A stretch of DNA of 64,000 bases from an uncultured Collinsella sp. (GCA_900551665.1 URWW01000003.1:1-64000); one strand, 5' to 3'. Positions 19,349 to 27,668 are shown, counted from the first letter of the stretch. Numbers and translations are program-made. Notes: generated by a model not told the origin, from the sequence alone.

Positions 19349-19439
19349 GATGGGTTCCTTTCGATAGATGCGATATCTGATGAAAGGAGTATGCGGGACG
19401 CGCATCCGATTGGGAAATACTTAAAACAATCTAATATCG

Positions 19440-19454
19440 ATAGGAAAAACCTAT
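19440..19454. promoter_or_regulatory. Candidate LysR-type operator
   Basis: ATAGG and CCTAT flank AAAAA, containing the T-N11-A core of LysR-type sites. It lies 92 bases upstream of the MetE-like start, directly after the LysR gene, the position expected for control of that gene. Confidence 0.5.
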
Positions 19455-19494
19455 GGAGATAGGTGGGTAACGAAGGCTTTCGATCCCATGGTCA

Positions 19495-20394
19495 TCACGG
19501 GATATGCGTGCGGATAGCCTCGACGAACGCCTTCCCATAGCGGGAGAGGTGGGTGTCGCGCCGCGTGACGATGCCGACTTCCATGCGGTCGTCGACCTCG
19601 AGTGGGACGGCGATGATGTCCTCGCCGTTGAGCTCGTGCGAGATCACGCCCGAGCACACCGTGTAACCATCGAGGCCTATGAGCAGGTTGAACAGGGTCG
19701 CGCGGTCGCGCACGCGAATGTTCTTGGAGCGGCCGAGCGTGGACAACGGTTCCTCGGAGAAGTAGAACGAGTTGAAATCCCCCTGCTCGTAGGAGAGGTA
19801 CGGATAGTCTGCGAGATCCTCGAGCGTGACCGAGGCACGTCCCGACAGGGGATGGGTCGAGGAGAGGAACACGTGTGCGGCGCATGAGAACAAGGGCTTG
19901 AATTCGAGTTCCTCGGCGCGCAGCATGCGGCCGATCACGTCGCGATTGGCATCAGATAGGTAAATCACGCCGAGTTCGCTCTTCATATGGGCGACGTCCT
20001 CGATGATCTCGTGCGTCTGCTCCTCGCGCAGGGTGAACTCGTAGCGCGCGGCGTCGTATGCGCGAATCACGTCGACGAAGGCGTTCACAGCGAACGAGTA
20101 GTGCTGGCAGGAGACGGCGAAGCGGGGCACGGGTTCGGTGTCGCGTTTGTAACGCTCCTCGAGCAGGTCCGCCTGTTCGAGTACTTGGCGGGCGTAGCCG
20201 AGGAACGTCTGGCCCTCGGTGGTGGTCACCATGCCCTTGCTCGTCCGATCGAACACGGTGATCCCCATCTCGCGCTCCAGGTCGCGCACGGCGGCTGTCA
20301 CGCTCGGCTGCGACACGAACAGGCGCCGCGCCGCCTCGGTGACGCTGCCACACGAGGCCACCTCGACGATGTATCTGAGTTGTTGGAGTTTCAT
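19495..20394 (-). CDS. LysR-family transcriptional regulator
   Basis: This 299-residue regulator has the LysR N-terminal winged HTH (residues 1-60: LQQLRYIVEVASCGSVTEAARRLFVSQPSVTAAVRDLE) and a periplasmic-binding-like effector domain from about residue 90. GAGAGGC precedes the ATG at 20394; an upstream in-frame ATG was rejected because it lacks this spacing. It is transcribed towards the MetE-like gene, which it probably regulates. The effector is unknown, though homocysteine or methionine is a fair guess from context. Confidence 0.9.
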   Translation of the reverse strand: MKLQQLRYIVEVASCGSVTEAARRLFVSQPSVTAAVRDLEREMGITVFDRTSKGMVTTTEGQTFLGYARQVLEQADLLEERYKRDTEPVPRFAVSCQHYSFAVNAFVDVIRAYDAARYEFTLREEQTHEIIEDVAHMKSELGVIYLSDANRDVIGRMLRAEELEFKPLFSCAAHVFLSSTHPLSGRASVTLEDLADYPYLSYEQGDFNSFYFSEEPLSTLGRSKNIRVRDRATLFNLLIGLDGYTVCSGVISHELNGEDIIAVPLEVDDRMEVGIVTRRDTHLSRYGKAFVEAIRTHIP

Positions 20395-20482
20395 GGGTTG
20401 CCTCTCATCGATGGTGGGGTGCACCGGTCACGAGAGCACTTTACAGCTCTTCAATCATATTTCACACCGAAGGGGGCTCACA

Positions 20483-20584
20483 TGGTTAAACAAACAGCTG
20501 GTCGGGACGCTCTGGTTTTACGGGCGCATGGACGTCACCCTGATGGGTCACCGCACCTTCGCCGAGGTCGTGTGCGCGCGCTAA
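20483..20584 (+). pseudogene. Possible 3' remnant of a lost gene
   Basis: An open frame ending in TAA encodes a plausible protein tail: WLNKQLVGTLWFYGRMD, then VTLMGHRTFAEVVCAR. It has normal composition for the window but no start signal, and upstream frames are noise. A dispersed palindrome follows its stop by 28 bases, as palindromes follow real stops elsewhere here. The parent family is not recognised. Confidence 0.3.
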
Positions 20585-20612
20585 GTCTTGGCGCTGTTCC
20601 CGGTCGGTATCA

Positions 20613-20649
20613 CCACCTCAATTTAGGGACAGTCCCTAAATTGAGGCGG
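20613..20649. repeat. Dispersed palindrome, copy 4
   Basis: 18-bp arms with one mismatch, CCACCTCAATTTAGGGAC, around a central A. The roughly 400-base gap between the LysR start and the DUF4160 gene otherwise holds a possible gene remnant and the operator at 20739. Confidence 0.9.
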
Positions 20650-20720
20650 AGGTTAGCCTCATTTCAAGGCGTTAAGGCCGCATGATTTTTGTGCTTACGT
20701 CATCTTTTGCTGTGATTTTA

Positions 20721-20748
20721 TTGGCACGGGAGAGTGCTGTAGTATATC
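20721..20748 (+). promoter_or_regulatory. Candidate promoter of the DUF4160-DUF2442 pair
   Basis: TTGGCA and TATATC are separated by 16 bases. The -10 element lies inside the palindrome at 20739-20768, so a bound repressor would block it. Confidence 0.45.
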
Positions 20749-20768
20749 ACGATACCGTGATATACTAC
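20739..20768. promoter_or_regulatory. Perfect palindromic operator upstream of DUF4160
   Basis: GTAGTATATCACG and its exact complement CGTGATATACTAC flank ATAC: 13-bp perfect arms in an AT-rich stretch, 27 bases before the first gene of the pair. This looks like an autoregulatory site for the HTH-bearing second gene product. Confidence 0.7.
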
Positions 20769-20795
20769 AATTAACCTAGCCTTAGGAGGTCAAAC

Positions 20796-21050
20796 ATGCC
20801 TGTGCTTGCGCGCTTTTACGGCATCGTCATCCGCATGTATTTCCTCGGCGCCGAGCATAACCCTCCGCATATTCATGCTATTTACGGAGACGATACCGCT
20901 GCGTTCGATATTCGGACTGGCGAGATGCTCGACGGCAATCTTCCGCCCCGCGCCGCGGCACTCGTGAGGGAATGGATGTCTTTGCATGCGGAAGAGCTTT
21001 TGCGCATGTGGGAAACCCAGGAGTTTAATAAGATCGATTCCTTGGAGTAG
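20796..21050 (+). CDS. DUF4160 protein, putative toxin-antitoxin component
   Basis: The 84-residue product matches DUF4160: the core RFYGIVIRMYFLGAEHNPPHIHAIYGDDTAAFDI with the conserved HNPPHIHA motif, followed by a helix rich in Leu, Trp and Glu (LVREWMSLHAEELLRMWE). DUF4160 genes are usually paired with DUF2442 genes and are suspected toxin-antitoxin modules; the biochemical activity is not established. TAGGAGG precedes the ATG. The next gene begins nine bases after its stop. Codon use is slightly less GC-rich than neighbours, fitting horizontal arrival. Confidence 0.85.
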   Translation: MPVLARFYGIVIRMYFLGAEHNPPHIHAIYGDDTAAFDIRTGEMLDGNLPPRAAALVREWMSLHAEELLRMWETQEFNKIDSLE

Positions 21051-21059
21051 GAGGCTGCG

Positions 21060-21506
21060 ATGTTTCACAAGGTGAAGGAAGTTTTTCCGTTACCGGACAT
21101 GAGGCTTTGCGTGCGCTTTGCGAACGGTTCTACGAAGCAGTACAACGTCGGCAGTCTGATGGACCGCCTTCCCATGTTTGAGGCGCTGAAAGAAGCTCAT
21201 CTATTTGAGGACGTCCAGGTTGATGTGGGCGGCTATGGTGTTGTCTGGAATGACGAACTTGACCTTTCATGCGATGAACTTTGGGATCACGGCATTGAAG
21301 TTCAGACTCCTTTCGACGGTCTGATGTCCTTCTCGGATGCGAGCGAGCTTTGGGGCTTGAGCGAATCGGCTCTTCGCAAGGCGGTTGCATACGGCAAAAT
21401 CGCACCCGGTGTCGATGCCCGCAAATTCGGCAAACAGTGGGTCGTGACGCGAGATGCCATGTATCGCGAGTATGGTGACCCCGAAAGAACGCGGCCTGCT
21501 GCATAG
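21060..21506 (+). CDS. DUF2442 protein with C-terminal helix-turn-helix
   Basis: Residues 1-85 are a DUF2442 domain (PLPDMRLCVRFANGSTKQYNV and VWNDELDLSCDELWDHG). Residues 90-145 add a DNA-binding-like helix-turn-helix (FSDASELWGLSESALRKAV, then WVVTRDAMYREYG), of the excisionase-like type. The fusion suggests an antitoxin that represses its own operon at the upstream palindrome. TAGGAGG lies before the ATG, and the gene is clearly coupled to the DUF4160 gene. Antitoxin function is inference. Confidence 0.8.
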   Translation: MFHKVKEVFPLPDMRLCVRFANGSTKQYNVGSLMDRLPMFEALKEAHLFEDVQVDVGGYGVVWNDELDLSCDELWDHGIEVQTPFDGLMSFSDASELWGLSESALRKAVAYGKIAPGVDARKFGKQWVVTRDAMYREYGDPERTRPAA

Positions 21507-21548
21507 CGAGTACTCAACTTGCATGGGTATTTTGGCGGGATACTGATA

Positions 21549-22472
21549 CTACCGCTGCATGCGCGCATAGAGGGCAACTGCGACGAAGCCGGTGATTCCC
21601 GAAAAGACGAGCGCCAGCAGCGCGGGCGTGTGCAGCGCGGTCGTGCTGCTTACATGTATCCATAATCCTGCGTGAATCGGCAATATGATCGCTGGAAACG
21701 AGAGCTGCGCCACGCAGGCGGCGATGAAGCCGACCACCATGATTCCGAACGCCGCAGCGCGGTTGGGGATGAGGCGGTACAGCGCGAGCGCGCAGGCGAT
21801 GAATGATTCGTTGACGGTCAAGGCGAGTGCAAGTCGGGGCGCGAGCGACGCGAGGACTGCCCCGAGGAGGTTCGCCTGCCCTGCCCGCAGGCTCAGCGCG
21901 ATTGCAATCGCGACGACGGTGGCGGCGTAGGGGGCCTGTACGGGAAGTGATGCGGTGAGAAGGTCGCCAACTGCCAGTCGCCAAGGCGATGTGCCGCGCG
22001 CCCGCGAGACCGCTCGGGCGTCCGTCGCATAGAGGGCCCCGCAAAGGCGTCCGCATACCGCCAGCGTGGTGAACGGCAGGAACACCGTCGCGGCAAGTGC
22101 CGAGCACACGATCGCTTCGACGGCGGATGTCCCGACGTTTGCAGCCCAATAAGCAGGGTCGGGTGCAAAACCGATACCCGAATCCTCGGTGAGGGCGAAC
22201 ATCCACGAGCCGTCACCGGCGAACAGAAAGACGAGGCTTGCAATCGCAGTTCCGGCAAATGCCAGAAGCCCAAGATGAGCTCGCACGCCCACAAGGAGCG
22301 ACGCCGCCGTAACGCGGGGGTGCTGGGCGGGGGCGCGTCGCGGGCCGGTGGGTTTGGGGGTCGAGTTGCCCCGCGCCCCGGCGGCTTTGGCGAGCGCGTT
22401 GCGATCGGGAGAGACGCCATGATTGAGGAACGCGAGATTCCGTGCGGACGGGCATTGCTTTTCGTAATTCAT
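21549..22472 (-). CDS. ABC-2 type transporter permease, second subunit
   Basis: The 307-residue protein has an Ala/Pro-rich cytoplasmic N-terminus of about 55 residues and then about six hydrophobic segments, with no catalytic motif. It follows a second permease and an ATPase gene in the same operon. Its ATG overlaps the TGA of the upstream permease (ATGA), with AGGAGG at good spacing, which fixes the start. In BcrAB- or lantibiotic-immunity-type exporters two different permeases with one ATPase are common. It is AT-neutral and not unusual in codon use. Confidence 0.75.
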   Translation of the reverse strand: MNYEKQCPSARNLAFLNHGVSPDRNALAKAAGARGNSTPKPTGPRRAPAQHPRVTAASLLVGVRAHLGLLAFAGTAIASLVFLFAGDGSWMFALTEDSGIGFAPDPAYWAANVGTSAVEAIVCSALAATVFLPFTTLAVCGRLCGALYATDARAVSRARGTSPWRLAVGDLLTASLPVQAPYAATVVAIAIALSLRAGQANLLGAVLASLAPRLALALTVNESFIACALALYRLIPNRAAAFGIMVVGFIAACVAQLSFPAIILPIHAGLWIHVSSTTALHTPALLALVFSGITGFVAVALYARMQR

Positions 22473-23362
22473 CGACACGCCTCCTGGCAATTGCAAATCG
22501 CATACGTAAGTACCGAGGCGATGACACAAATGCCTGCGCCTGCAGCCGCGCCCGCCACAAGCGAAGCCTCGGATATGTTGAGCGAGCATGTGTGCATGAG
22601 CCAGACAGTGGGGCTCATCCAAGCAGCTATCGGCGCGTTTCCCGCGATGTACGCCCTTGGGTATGCAAGCAGCGGGCCGATGTTGAGCAGCAGGGACAGG
22701 AAGAGTGCGAGAAGGGGCATTCTGCAGACGGCGGCAATGAGGGCGGACATCGTGTGAATTGCGCATAAGAGCAGGCAGTTCGTCAGTATGATTGCGAGCG
22801 CCGTACCCCATGCGGTGCCGGTGAGCGGCGGCCCGTACGTCAAGGTTTTGAATGCAAAAGCGCCGGTGCATGAAAGGAAATATGCAAGCGATAGCGCAAT
22901 CGTCTGCGGTATCACCCGCGCAAGGACAGCCGCGCCTCCCGGCATACCTTTCGCTTGGGAGAGTTGGGCTGTCGTCTCGGCGATGCCGACTCCGGCAGCG
23001 GTGACGCCCGCGATTGCCGCAGCTGGTATCCACGCGATCGTGTAGACGAGCGACGCGCGGAGGACGGATTCCGCCACGTGACCAGGGACGATGATATCGC
23101 CGGCGAATCCAATGGTGGTCCCCACGGCCGCATTCGGGTCTCCCGCCACCATGAAGAGCGGTCCGTTGTCGGGGTTCAAGATGGTTGCGATGCAGGTAAT
23201 CAGGGCGAGAGCGGTAAGGGGGATTAACCGCTCGATGCGGCAGGCGAGGAAGAACCCGCCGGTAAGAGATCGCTTAATCGCCGACGGGGTTCCCGAGCGC
23301 TTCTTTGTCGAGCAACCCAAGTGCCGCTTGCGGGGATGCGTGCATGGGGCGTCACCGGACAT
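22469..23362 (-). CDS. ABC-2 type transporter permease, first subunit
   Basis: This 297-residue membrane protein has about six hydrophobic segments (for example LIPLTALALITCIATIL and VIPQTIALSLAYFLSCTGAFAF) and a basic N-terminus. It is the partner of the ATPase gene upstream, overlapping its end by 11 bases. The ATG at 23362 is preferred because GGGAG lies nine bases ahead; an ATG at 23371 is immediately after the same GGGAG. The substrate is unknown; context suggests a peptide or peptide-antibiotic exporter. Confidence 0.75.
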   Translation of the reverse strand: MSGDAPCTHPRKRHLGCSTKKRSGTPSAIKRSLTGGFFLACRIERLIPLTALALITCIATILNPDNGPLFMVAGDPNAAVGTTIGFAGDIIVPGHVAESVLRASLVYTIAWIPAAAIAGVTAAGVGIAETTAQLSQAKGMPGGAAVLARVIPQTIALSLAYFLSCTGAFAFKTLTYGPPLTGTAWGTALAIILTNCLLLCAIHTMSALIAAVCRMPLLALFLSLLLNIGPLLAYPRAYIAGNAPIAAWMSPTVWLMHTCSLNISEASLVAGAAAGAGICVIASVLTYAICNCQEACR

Positions 23363-24164
23363 CACGATCATCTCCCGATGTCGAGATGGGTTTCGAGGGG
23401 CGTCTGAGGTGCTGCGGGGCCGCCTCGCCGCGACACGGCTTGTTGTGATGGCCTATCATGATGCGCGCATAGAGCTTCTCCAGATTGCCGCCGCTCAACC
23501 TTTCGACATCGCCTGCGGTCAGCTCTGCCATGAGCTTGCCGCCGCTTAGGATGACGTAATCGGTCGCCGTCTGATGAAGCTCGGCAAGGTTGTGGCTCGA
23601 TATAAGCACCGTGGTACCGCGCTCGCGGTTGAGCCGCTTGATGAGTTCGCGGATCTCGATGGTGCCGAGCGGATCGAGCCCGTTGGTCGGCTCGTCGAGC
23701 ACGAGCATGCGCGGCTGCCCTAAAAGGGCGATGCCTAAGTCGAGGCGTTTGCGCATGCCCAGGGAGAAGCTGCGGGCACGCTTGTTACCTGCATCCGCAA
23801 GCCCGATCATATCGAGGATGCGCGGAATCTGTCGCTGGTCCAGCCCCCATTCGAGACAGCGCGCCTTGAGGTTGTCGGCAGCGCTGAGCAGCGGATAGCT
23901 CGCGCTCGAATCCGGGACGTAGCCGATGTTCGACCGCGCGTTCCGCAGGCCGGCTGACCCCCGTTGTCCTATGAGCTCCACGGTGCCGCTCGTCGGCTTG
24001 CTCAAGCCCATGACGATGCGAATGAGCGTCGATTTCCCCGCGCCGTTCTCGCCGATGAGGCCATAGATGCGCCCTTCTTCGAGCGAGAGGTCGATGGGGC
24101 CCAAAACGGTGTTCGAACGGTAGCGTTTAGTGATGCCAGCAAGGCGCAGTGCCGCGTGCGACAT
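23352..24164 (-). CDS. ABC transporter ATP-binding protein, BcrA/immunity type
   Basis: The 270-residue ATPase has Walker A GENGAGKST (about residues 38-46), Walker B MLVLDEPTNGLDP and a signature loop FSLGMRKRL in place of LSGGQ, typical of the BcrA/lantibiotic-immunity family. Family members export or keep membrane-active peptides off the cell, or flip lipids. GGAGG precedes the ATG at 24164. With the two permeases it forms a three-gene operon with overlapping genes. No bacteriocin or sensor gene is nearby, so the substrate is open. Confidence 0.9.
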   Translation of the reverse strand: MSHAALRLAGITKRYRSNTVLGPIDLSLEEGRIYGLIGENGAGKSTLIRIVMGLSKPTSGTVELIGQRGSAGLRNARSNIGYVPDSSASYPLLSAADNLKARCLEWGLDQRQIPRILDMIGLADAGNKRARSFSLGMRKRLDLGIALLGQPRMLVLDEPTNGLDPLGTIEIRELIKRLNRERGTTVLISSHNLAELHQTATDYVILSGGKLMAELTAGDVERLSGGNLEKLYARIMIGHHNKPCRGEAAPQHLRRPSKPISTSGDDRDVR

Positions 24165-24219
24165 GGGTGCCTCCAATGGGACGCGTTTGGATTGGGTTGT
24201 ATTTCGCCGCCGCCCTTAC

Positions 24220-24254
24220 CACCTCGATTTAGGGACTGTCCCTAAATCGAGGTG
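24220..24254. repeat. Dispersed palindrome, copy 5 (perfect)
   Basis: Perfect 17-bp arms, CACCTCGATTTAGGGAC and complement, around a central T. It starts 11 bases after the DUF4097 stop (minus strand) and lies upstream of the ABC operon. Confidence 0.95.
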
Positions 24255-24265
24255 AAGGGTGACTC

Positions 24266-25225
24266 TTATTTCGAGGTGAAGTTGATCTGGATGTCGCCCA
24301 GGTTGCTGGTGACGCCGATGGTGCGTGCCGCATCGTCGGCACCCCGCGGTGCCACGATGTCTCCCTGGGTCGTGTGGGCGTCGATATGATAGGAGTTCTC
24401 TGCCCCCAGATATGACAGGTAGACGTCCCCGTTCGCACTCTCAATCCGACTCGCGGTGATGTCGAGCCTCTGTGCCGAGATGTCCCCGTTCACGGATTCG
24501 CACAGCAGGTCATCCTGCAGCGCCATGTCCACCAGCATGATGTCGCCGTTTTCGTTTACGACCTGGGCCTTGCGTGCCGCAGCACCTCCAAGCGAGATGT
24601 CGCCGTTGAAGTTGGTCGCGAGGATTGCGTCGCTCTCGACGCCGGAGAGCAGGGTGTCGCCGTTCTCGTTTATCGCGTCGAGCTTGGCGGCGGAGACATT
24701 CTTCGCCACGACGTCCCCGTTACTGTTGGAAGCTCGCAGCCCGGCGAGCCCGTGCACGTTAGTCGCAACGACATCGCCCGAATCGGAGTGCACCTCGATC
24801 TCACCGGTGAACGAGGCTGGCACGCGCACCACGGTCGTAGTGTCGTCGACGCCGCCGGCCTCAGCAGGGGAGAGGTCGATCATGATGCCCTCCATGGGTT
24901 GCGAGTCGACGTCGATCTTGAGCACGCCGTCCGTGTCTTCGACGGAGACGCTCTGGCAGTTTCCCGTCCAATACTCGAGTTCGATGGCATCGCCGTCGGC
25001 GGGTTCGAGGAGGACGTTCTCGAATTCTGACGTGATGATGATGCTCTTGTGCGGCGAGGTTGCTTCGTCCTCGAGCGCGCTCACAGTCTGATGCCAGTCG
25101 TAGTTCACGGTGGACAAGCGGGCCGTATCGAATCCGGCTACCGCCCACGCGCCGCACGAGAGCACGGTGCCGGTCCCGATGAGCGCCGCGGCGGTGATGA
25201 GCATGATTTTGGGAGCCTTACGCAT
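24266..25225 (-). CDS. DUF4097 family surface protein (LiaG-like)
   Basis: The 319-residue protein begins with a membrane anchor or signal (residues 6-30; LSC at 22-24 could be a lipid-attachment cysteine). The rest is a beta-helix-like DUF4097 domain with repeated NGDV or NGDI turns (at least seven, such as SNSNGDVVAKNV and INENGDTLLSG). DUF4097 proteins often follow PadR and DUF1700 genes and are linked to envelope stress in Firmicutes; the exact role is unknown. GGAAGGAGG lies ahead of the ATG, which overlaps the end of the DUF1700 gene by eight bases. Confidence 0.85.
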   Translation of the reverse strand: MRKAPKIMLITAAALIGTGTVLSCGAWAVAGFDTARLSTVNYDWHQTVSALEDEATSPHKSIIITSEFENVLLEPADGDAIELEYWTGNCQSVSVEDTDGVLKIDVDSQPMEGIMIDLSPAEAGGVDDTTTVVRVPASFTGEIEVHSDSGDVVATNVHGLAGLRASNSNGDVVAKNVSAAKLDAINENGDTLLSGVESDAILATNFNGDISLGGAAARKAQVVNENGDIMLVDMALQDDLLCESVNGDISAQRLDITASRIESANGDVYLSYLGAENSYHIDAHTTQGDIVAPRGADDAARTIGVTSNLGDIQINFTSK

Positions 25226-25931
25226 TGCGGGTGCCTCCTTCCTGGAGGGTGGCGTGGTTGGAGGGAGTGTTCTCGGCATGGTCAGGCGTGTTCGGGGTGC
25301 CGTCGGTCTTCACCCGATTGGGCGCCTCGCCGCCATCGTCTTTACCGGACACGCGCACGAACAGGCTCGCGATCCAGCGCGCGAAGGAACGCGTTGCCCG
25401 GAAGAGCAGTTTGCTGGCCCAGAACACGGCGAAGGAGGCGACGAGTCCGAAGCCGCTTGACACGAGCGAGAGCCCGAATACGAACACGCCGGGCAGCGGC
25501 ATCCCGCCGCCCAGGGTCGAGATGAGCGCGGCGATTCCCGCGAAGGGCATGAGCACGAGGACCGCGTCGACGGCCCACAACGCGGCGATGACCGCCCAAA
25601 TCGCGACGTACACGGCGAGCGCGGCCGCCGCGAGCGCGAGGACGATGGGCAGCCAGATGGGGGAGAACACGGCGAGCAGCACGATGTTGAGGGTACGGCT
25701 GCCGGTGTTCGCGCGGGCGATGGCACGCGGGATGGGCGGGGTATCGGCGGCGATCTGCGCCGCGATCTCGTCGATCGGGCCCAGGTCGGCTACCGCCTCG
25801 GCTTCGGAAAGGCCATCTTCCATTCGATCGCTGATGGCCTCATCGTAGAACGCGAGTGCCTGCTCGACTTCGGCGTGCGGCAGCTTGCCCAGCGCCCGCT
25901 CCAGCTCGGAGAGGAATTCCTGCTTGGTCAT
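25218..25931 (-). CDS. DUF1700 membrane protein
   Basis: The 237-residue protein starts with the DUF1700 helical domain (MTKQEFLSELERALGKLP, then EQALAFYDEAISDRMEDGLSEAEAVADLG), followed by four hydrophobic segments (residues 80-190) and a charged tail. DUF1700 proteins are HAAS-like regulators or partners of PadR-controlled envelope genes. Its ATG overlaps the TGA of the PadR gene, and it is itself coupled to the DUF4097 gene, giving a three-gene operon. The mechanism is unknown. Confidence 0.88.
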   Translation of the reverse strand: MTKQEFLSELERALGKLPHAEVEQALAFYDEAISDRMEDGLSEAEAVADLGPIDEIAAQIAADTPPIPRAIARANTGSRTLNIVLLAVFSPIWLPIVLALAAAALAVYVAIWAVIAALWAVDAVLVLMPFAGIAALISTLGGGMPLPGVFVFGLSLVSSGFGLVASFAVFWASKLLFRATRSFARWIASLFVRVSGKDDGGEAPNRVKTDGTPNTPDHAENTPSNHATLQEGGTRNA

Positions 25932-26242
25932 CGTTGTGCACCTCGCTTTACAAAGTCATAGATCGACATGATGTCCGCCTGCTCGGATAGGAACTCGGCG
26001 ATGCGTTCCTCGCCGGTCGGCGTGAGTCGGTAGTACTTTCGCAGTCGCCCGTTGTGCTCCACGGAGTAGGCGGTCAGGCACTCGGCCTTCTCGAGGCGCT
26101 TGAGTAGCGGGTAGAGCGTCGACTCGGTGAGGCCCAGGATGTCGGGCACGTCCTTCACGATCTGATAGCCGTAGGAGTCCCGTCCCTGGAGCGACGCGAG
26201 CACGCATATCTCGAGGAAGCCGCGTTTCATCTGAGCATCCAT
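25928..26242 (-). CDS. PadR-family transcriptional regulator
   Basis: The 104-residue protein is a single PadR winged helix: MKRGFLEICVLASLQGRDSYGYQIVKDV, then LGLTESTLYPLLKRLEKAECL and the wing HNGRLRKYYRLTPTG. PadR repressors bind palindromes near their own promoters. GAAGGGAGG precedes the ATG at 26242. It heads the DUF1700-DUF4097 operon, and a symmetric ATACTAT-N7-ATAGTAT element lies 19 bases upstream. Confidence 0.92.
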   Translation of the reverse strand: MDAQMKRGFLEICVLASLQGRDSYGYQIVKDVPDILGLTESTLYPLLKRLEKAECLTAYSVEHNGRLRKYYRLTPTGEERIAEFLSEQADIMSIYDFVKRGAQR

Positions 26243-26260
26243 GATGCCTCCCTTCAACCG

Positions 26261-26281
26261 ATACTATACGGCGCATAGTAT
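26261..26281. promoter_or_regulatory. Candidate PadR operator
   Basis: Perfect 7-bp arms, ATACTAT and ATAGTAT, flank seven bases just upstream of the PadR start. The AT-rich arms could also serve as the -10 region (TACTAT), allowing autorepression. Confidence 0.6.
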
Positions 26282-26477
26282 AAGGCGTCAACTATCTTAT
26301 TTCGGTAAATATAGTGACAGTTCCTTTTCTGAGATTTGGGACTGCGGACGTGCCCGGAGTCCCGTCCCCAAACTGGGGCGGCAGAACGCAGCAGAAGAAG
26401 CCGCGCCCGGCTCCCGTAAGGGGTGCCTGGCGCGGCTCCGTTGTGCGCGGCGCTATGGAGGTCCTCGCGCGACGCGT

Positions 26478-27668
26478 CTACTTGATGGGGATCGTCAGAT
26501 CGCCCACGGTGATGCTGGCGATGTCGTCGACCGGGCGGACCCGATCGAAGAACCAGGTCTTCTGGACCACGGTCTTGCCGCTTTCCTGCCAGGACCCGTA
26601 GCCGCTGCCAAGTTCTTGCGTGGTGCCATCGGCGAAGGTCACCGTGAGGTCGCCGTGGCCCGCGCGATTATCGGAATTGGTCTCGAGGCCTGTGGGTCCA
26701 GAGGGGCCATCCAAGGCGTCGACCGTGTAGGTGACGTCGGCGCCAAGCGGGGAGATGGCGAGCTCGTTTATGACGGCGCTGCTGCCATTGATGGTGAACG
26801 TTTGGCCTGTGGGCAGATCGACGGAGAGGTCTTCGTAGTCGATCTTGAAGGACATGCTCCAGTCGCCGGTGGCGAGGGTCTCGACTGGAAGGTCTCGCCC
26901 GTCCGCTTGCTTGCCCTCGGGGAAGTATAGGAGCTTGCTTGCCTCGAAGTGCAGCGTCTCGCCCGCGAGCGAGGCATTGGAACCGGTGAGGCTCATCATC
27001 TCAACGAGCTGGATAGCGTTGTCCGCGGGATTGGCGTCGAAGGTGAAGGAGCTGCCGTGGCCGCCCTTGATACCGAGACGTGGTGCGGTTAGCGCATTGA
27101 CGTTGCCGCTGCCTTCGAGGAAGAGGTTGTAGCGCCTGCTTTCGCTCATTTTGAGTTCGTCGAACGCGGTCCCGTCTTCTTTCTCGATGGTGTAAACCAC
27201 CGCGTAGGCGTGGCGCATGCCGATGATGGCGTCGGCCGTGATGGTGATGCCGTTGCTCGTGCAGCTCGCGCCGATCGGACGGCCGATGCGGTCGATGAGC
27301 TCGGTCTGCGCGGGACCGGCGCCGAAGACGGCGGCGAGGGAGTCCGCAGCGCGCGCGAGCGCGCCCGTGGCGTAGGCGGTGCCGCCGCCGATGGTGAGCA
27401 GGGTGGCGATGCCGAGGGCCGCGGCGATGCGATGCACCCCGCTGCGACGGGCCTTGGGGCGGCGCGCACGCGCGGGCACGCCATGCGCGGAGCCGGCGTC
27501 GTGCAGCTCCAGGATCTTGCCCGTTCCGGTCTCGCACACTCCCGCTTCTGGAGCGCTGCCGCTCGCTGTCTCGGCGAGTCGTTGCGCCATGCGCGCCTTC
27601 TGGTCGGGGGAGAAGGAGAGCCGGTCAAGATCGGATCGATAGGAAGTGGGATCAAAAGTCGAGCTCAT
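26478..27668 (-). CDS. DUF4179 membrane protein, probable anti-sigma factor
   Basis: The 396-residue protein has a cytoplasmic N-terminal part (residues 1-80), one membrane helix (about 82-100, IAAALGIATLLTIGGGTAYATG) and a large outer domain with the DUF4179 feature region (VFGAGPAQTELIDRIGRPIGASCTSNGITITADAIIGMRHAYAVVYTIE). Position right after an ECF sigma gene with a 17-base overlap suggests it sequesters that sigma factor. It does not show an obvious zinc anti-sigma HxxxCxxC motif in its front, so the contact mode is unclear. Confidence 0.75.
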   Translation of the reverse strand: MSSTFDPTSYRSDLDRLSFSPDQKARMAQRLAETASGSAPEAGVCETGTGKILELHDAGSAHGVPARARRPKARRSGVHRIAAALGIATLLTIGGGTAYATGALARAADSLAAVFGAGPAQTELIDRIGRPIGASCTSNGITITADAIIGMRHAYAVVYTIEKEDGTAFDELKMSESRRYNLFLEGSGNVNALTAPRLGIKGGHGSSFTFDANPADNAIQLVEMMSLTGSNASLAGETLHFEASKLLYFPEGKQADGRDLPVETLATGDWSMSFKIDYEDLSVDLPTGQTFTINGSSAVINELAISPLGADVTYTVDALDGPSGPTGLETNSDNRAGHGDLTVTFADGTTQELGSGYGSWQESGKTVVQKTWFFDRVRPVDDIASITVGDLTIPIK

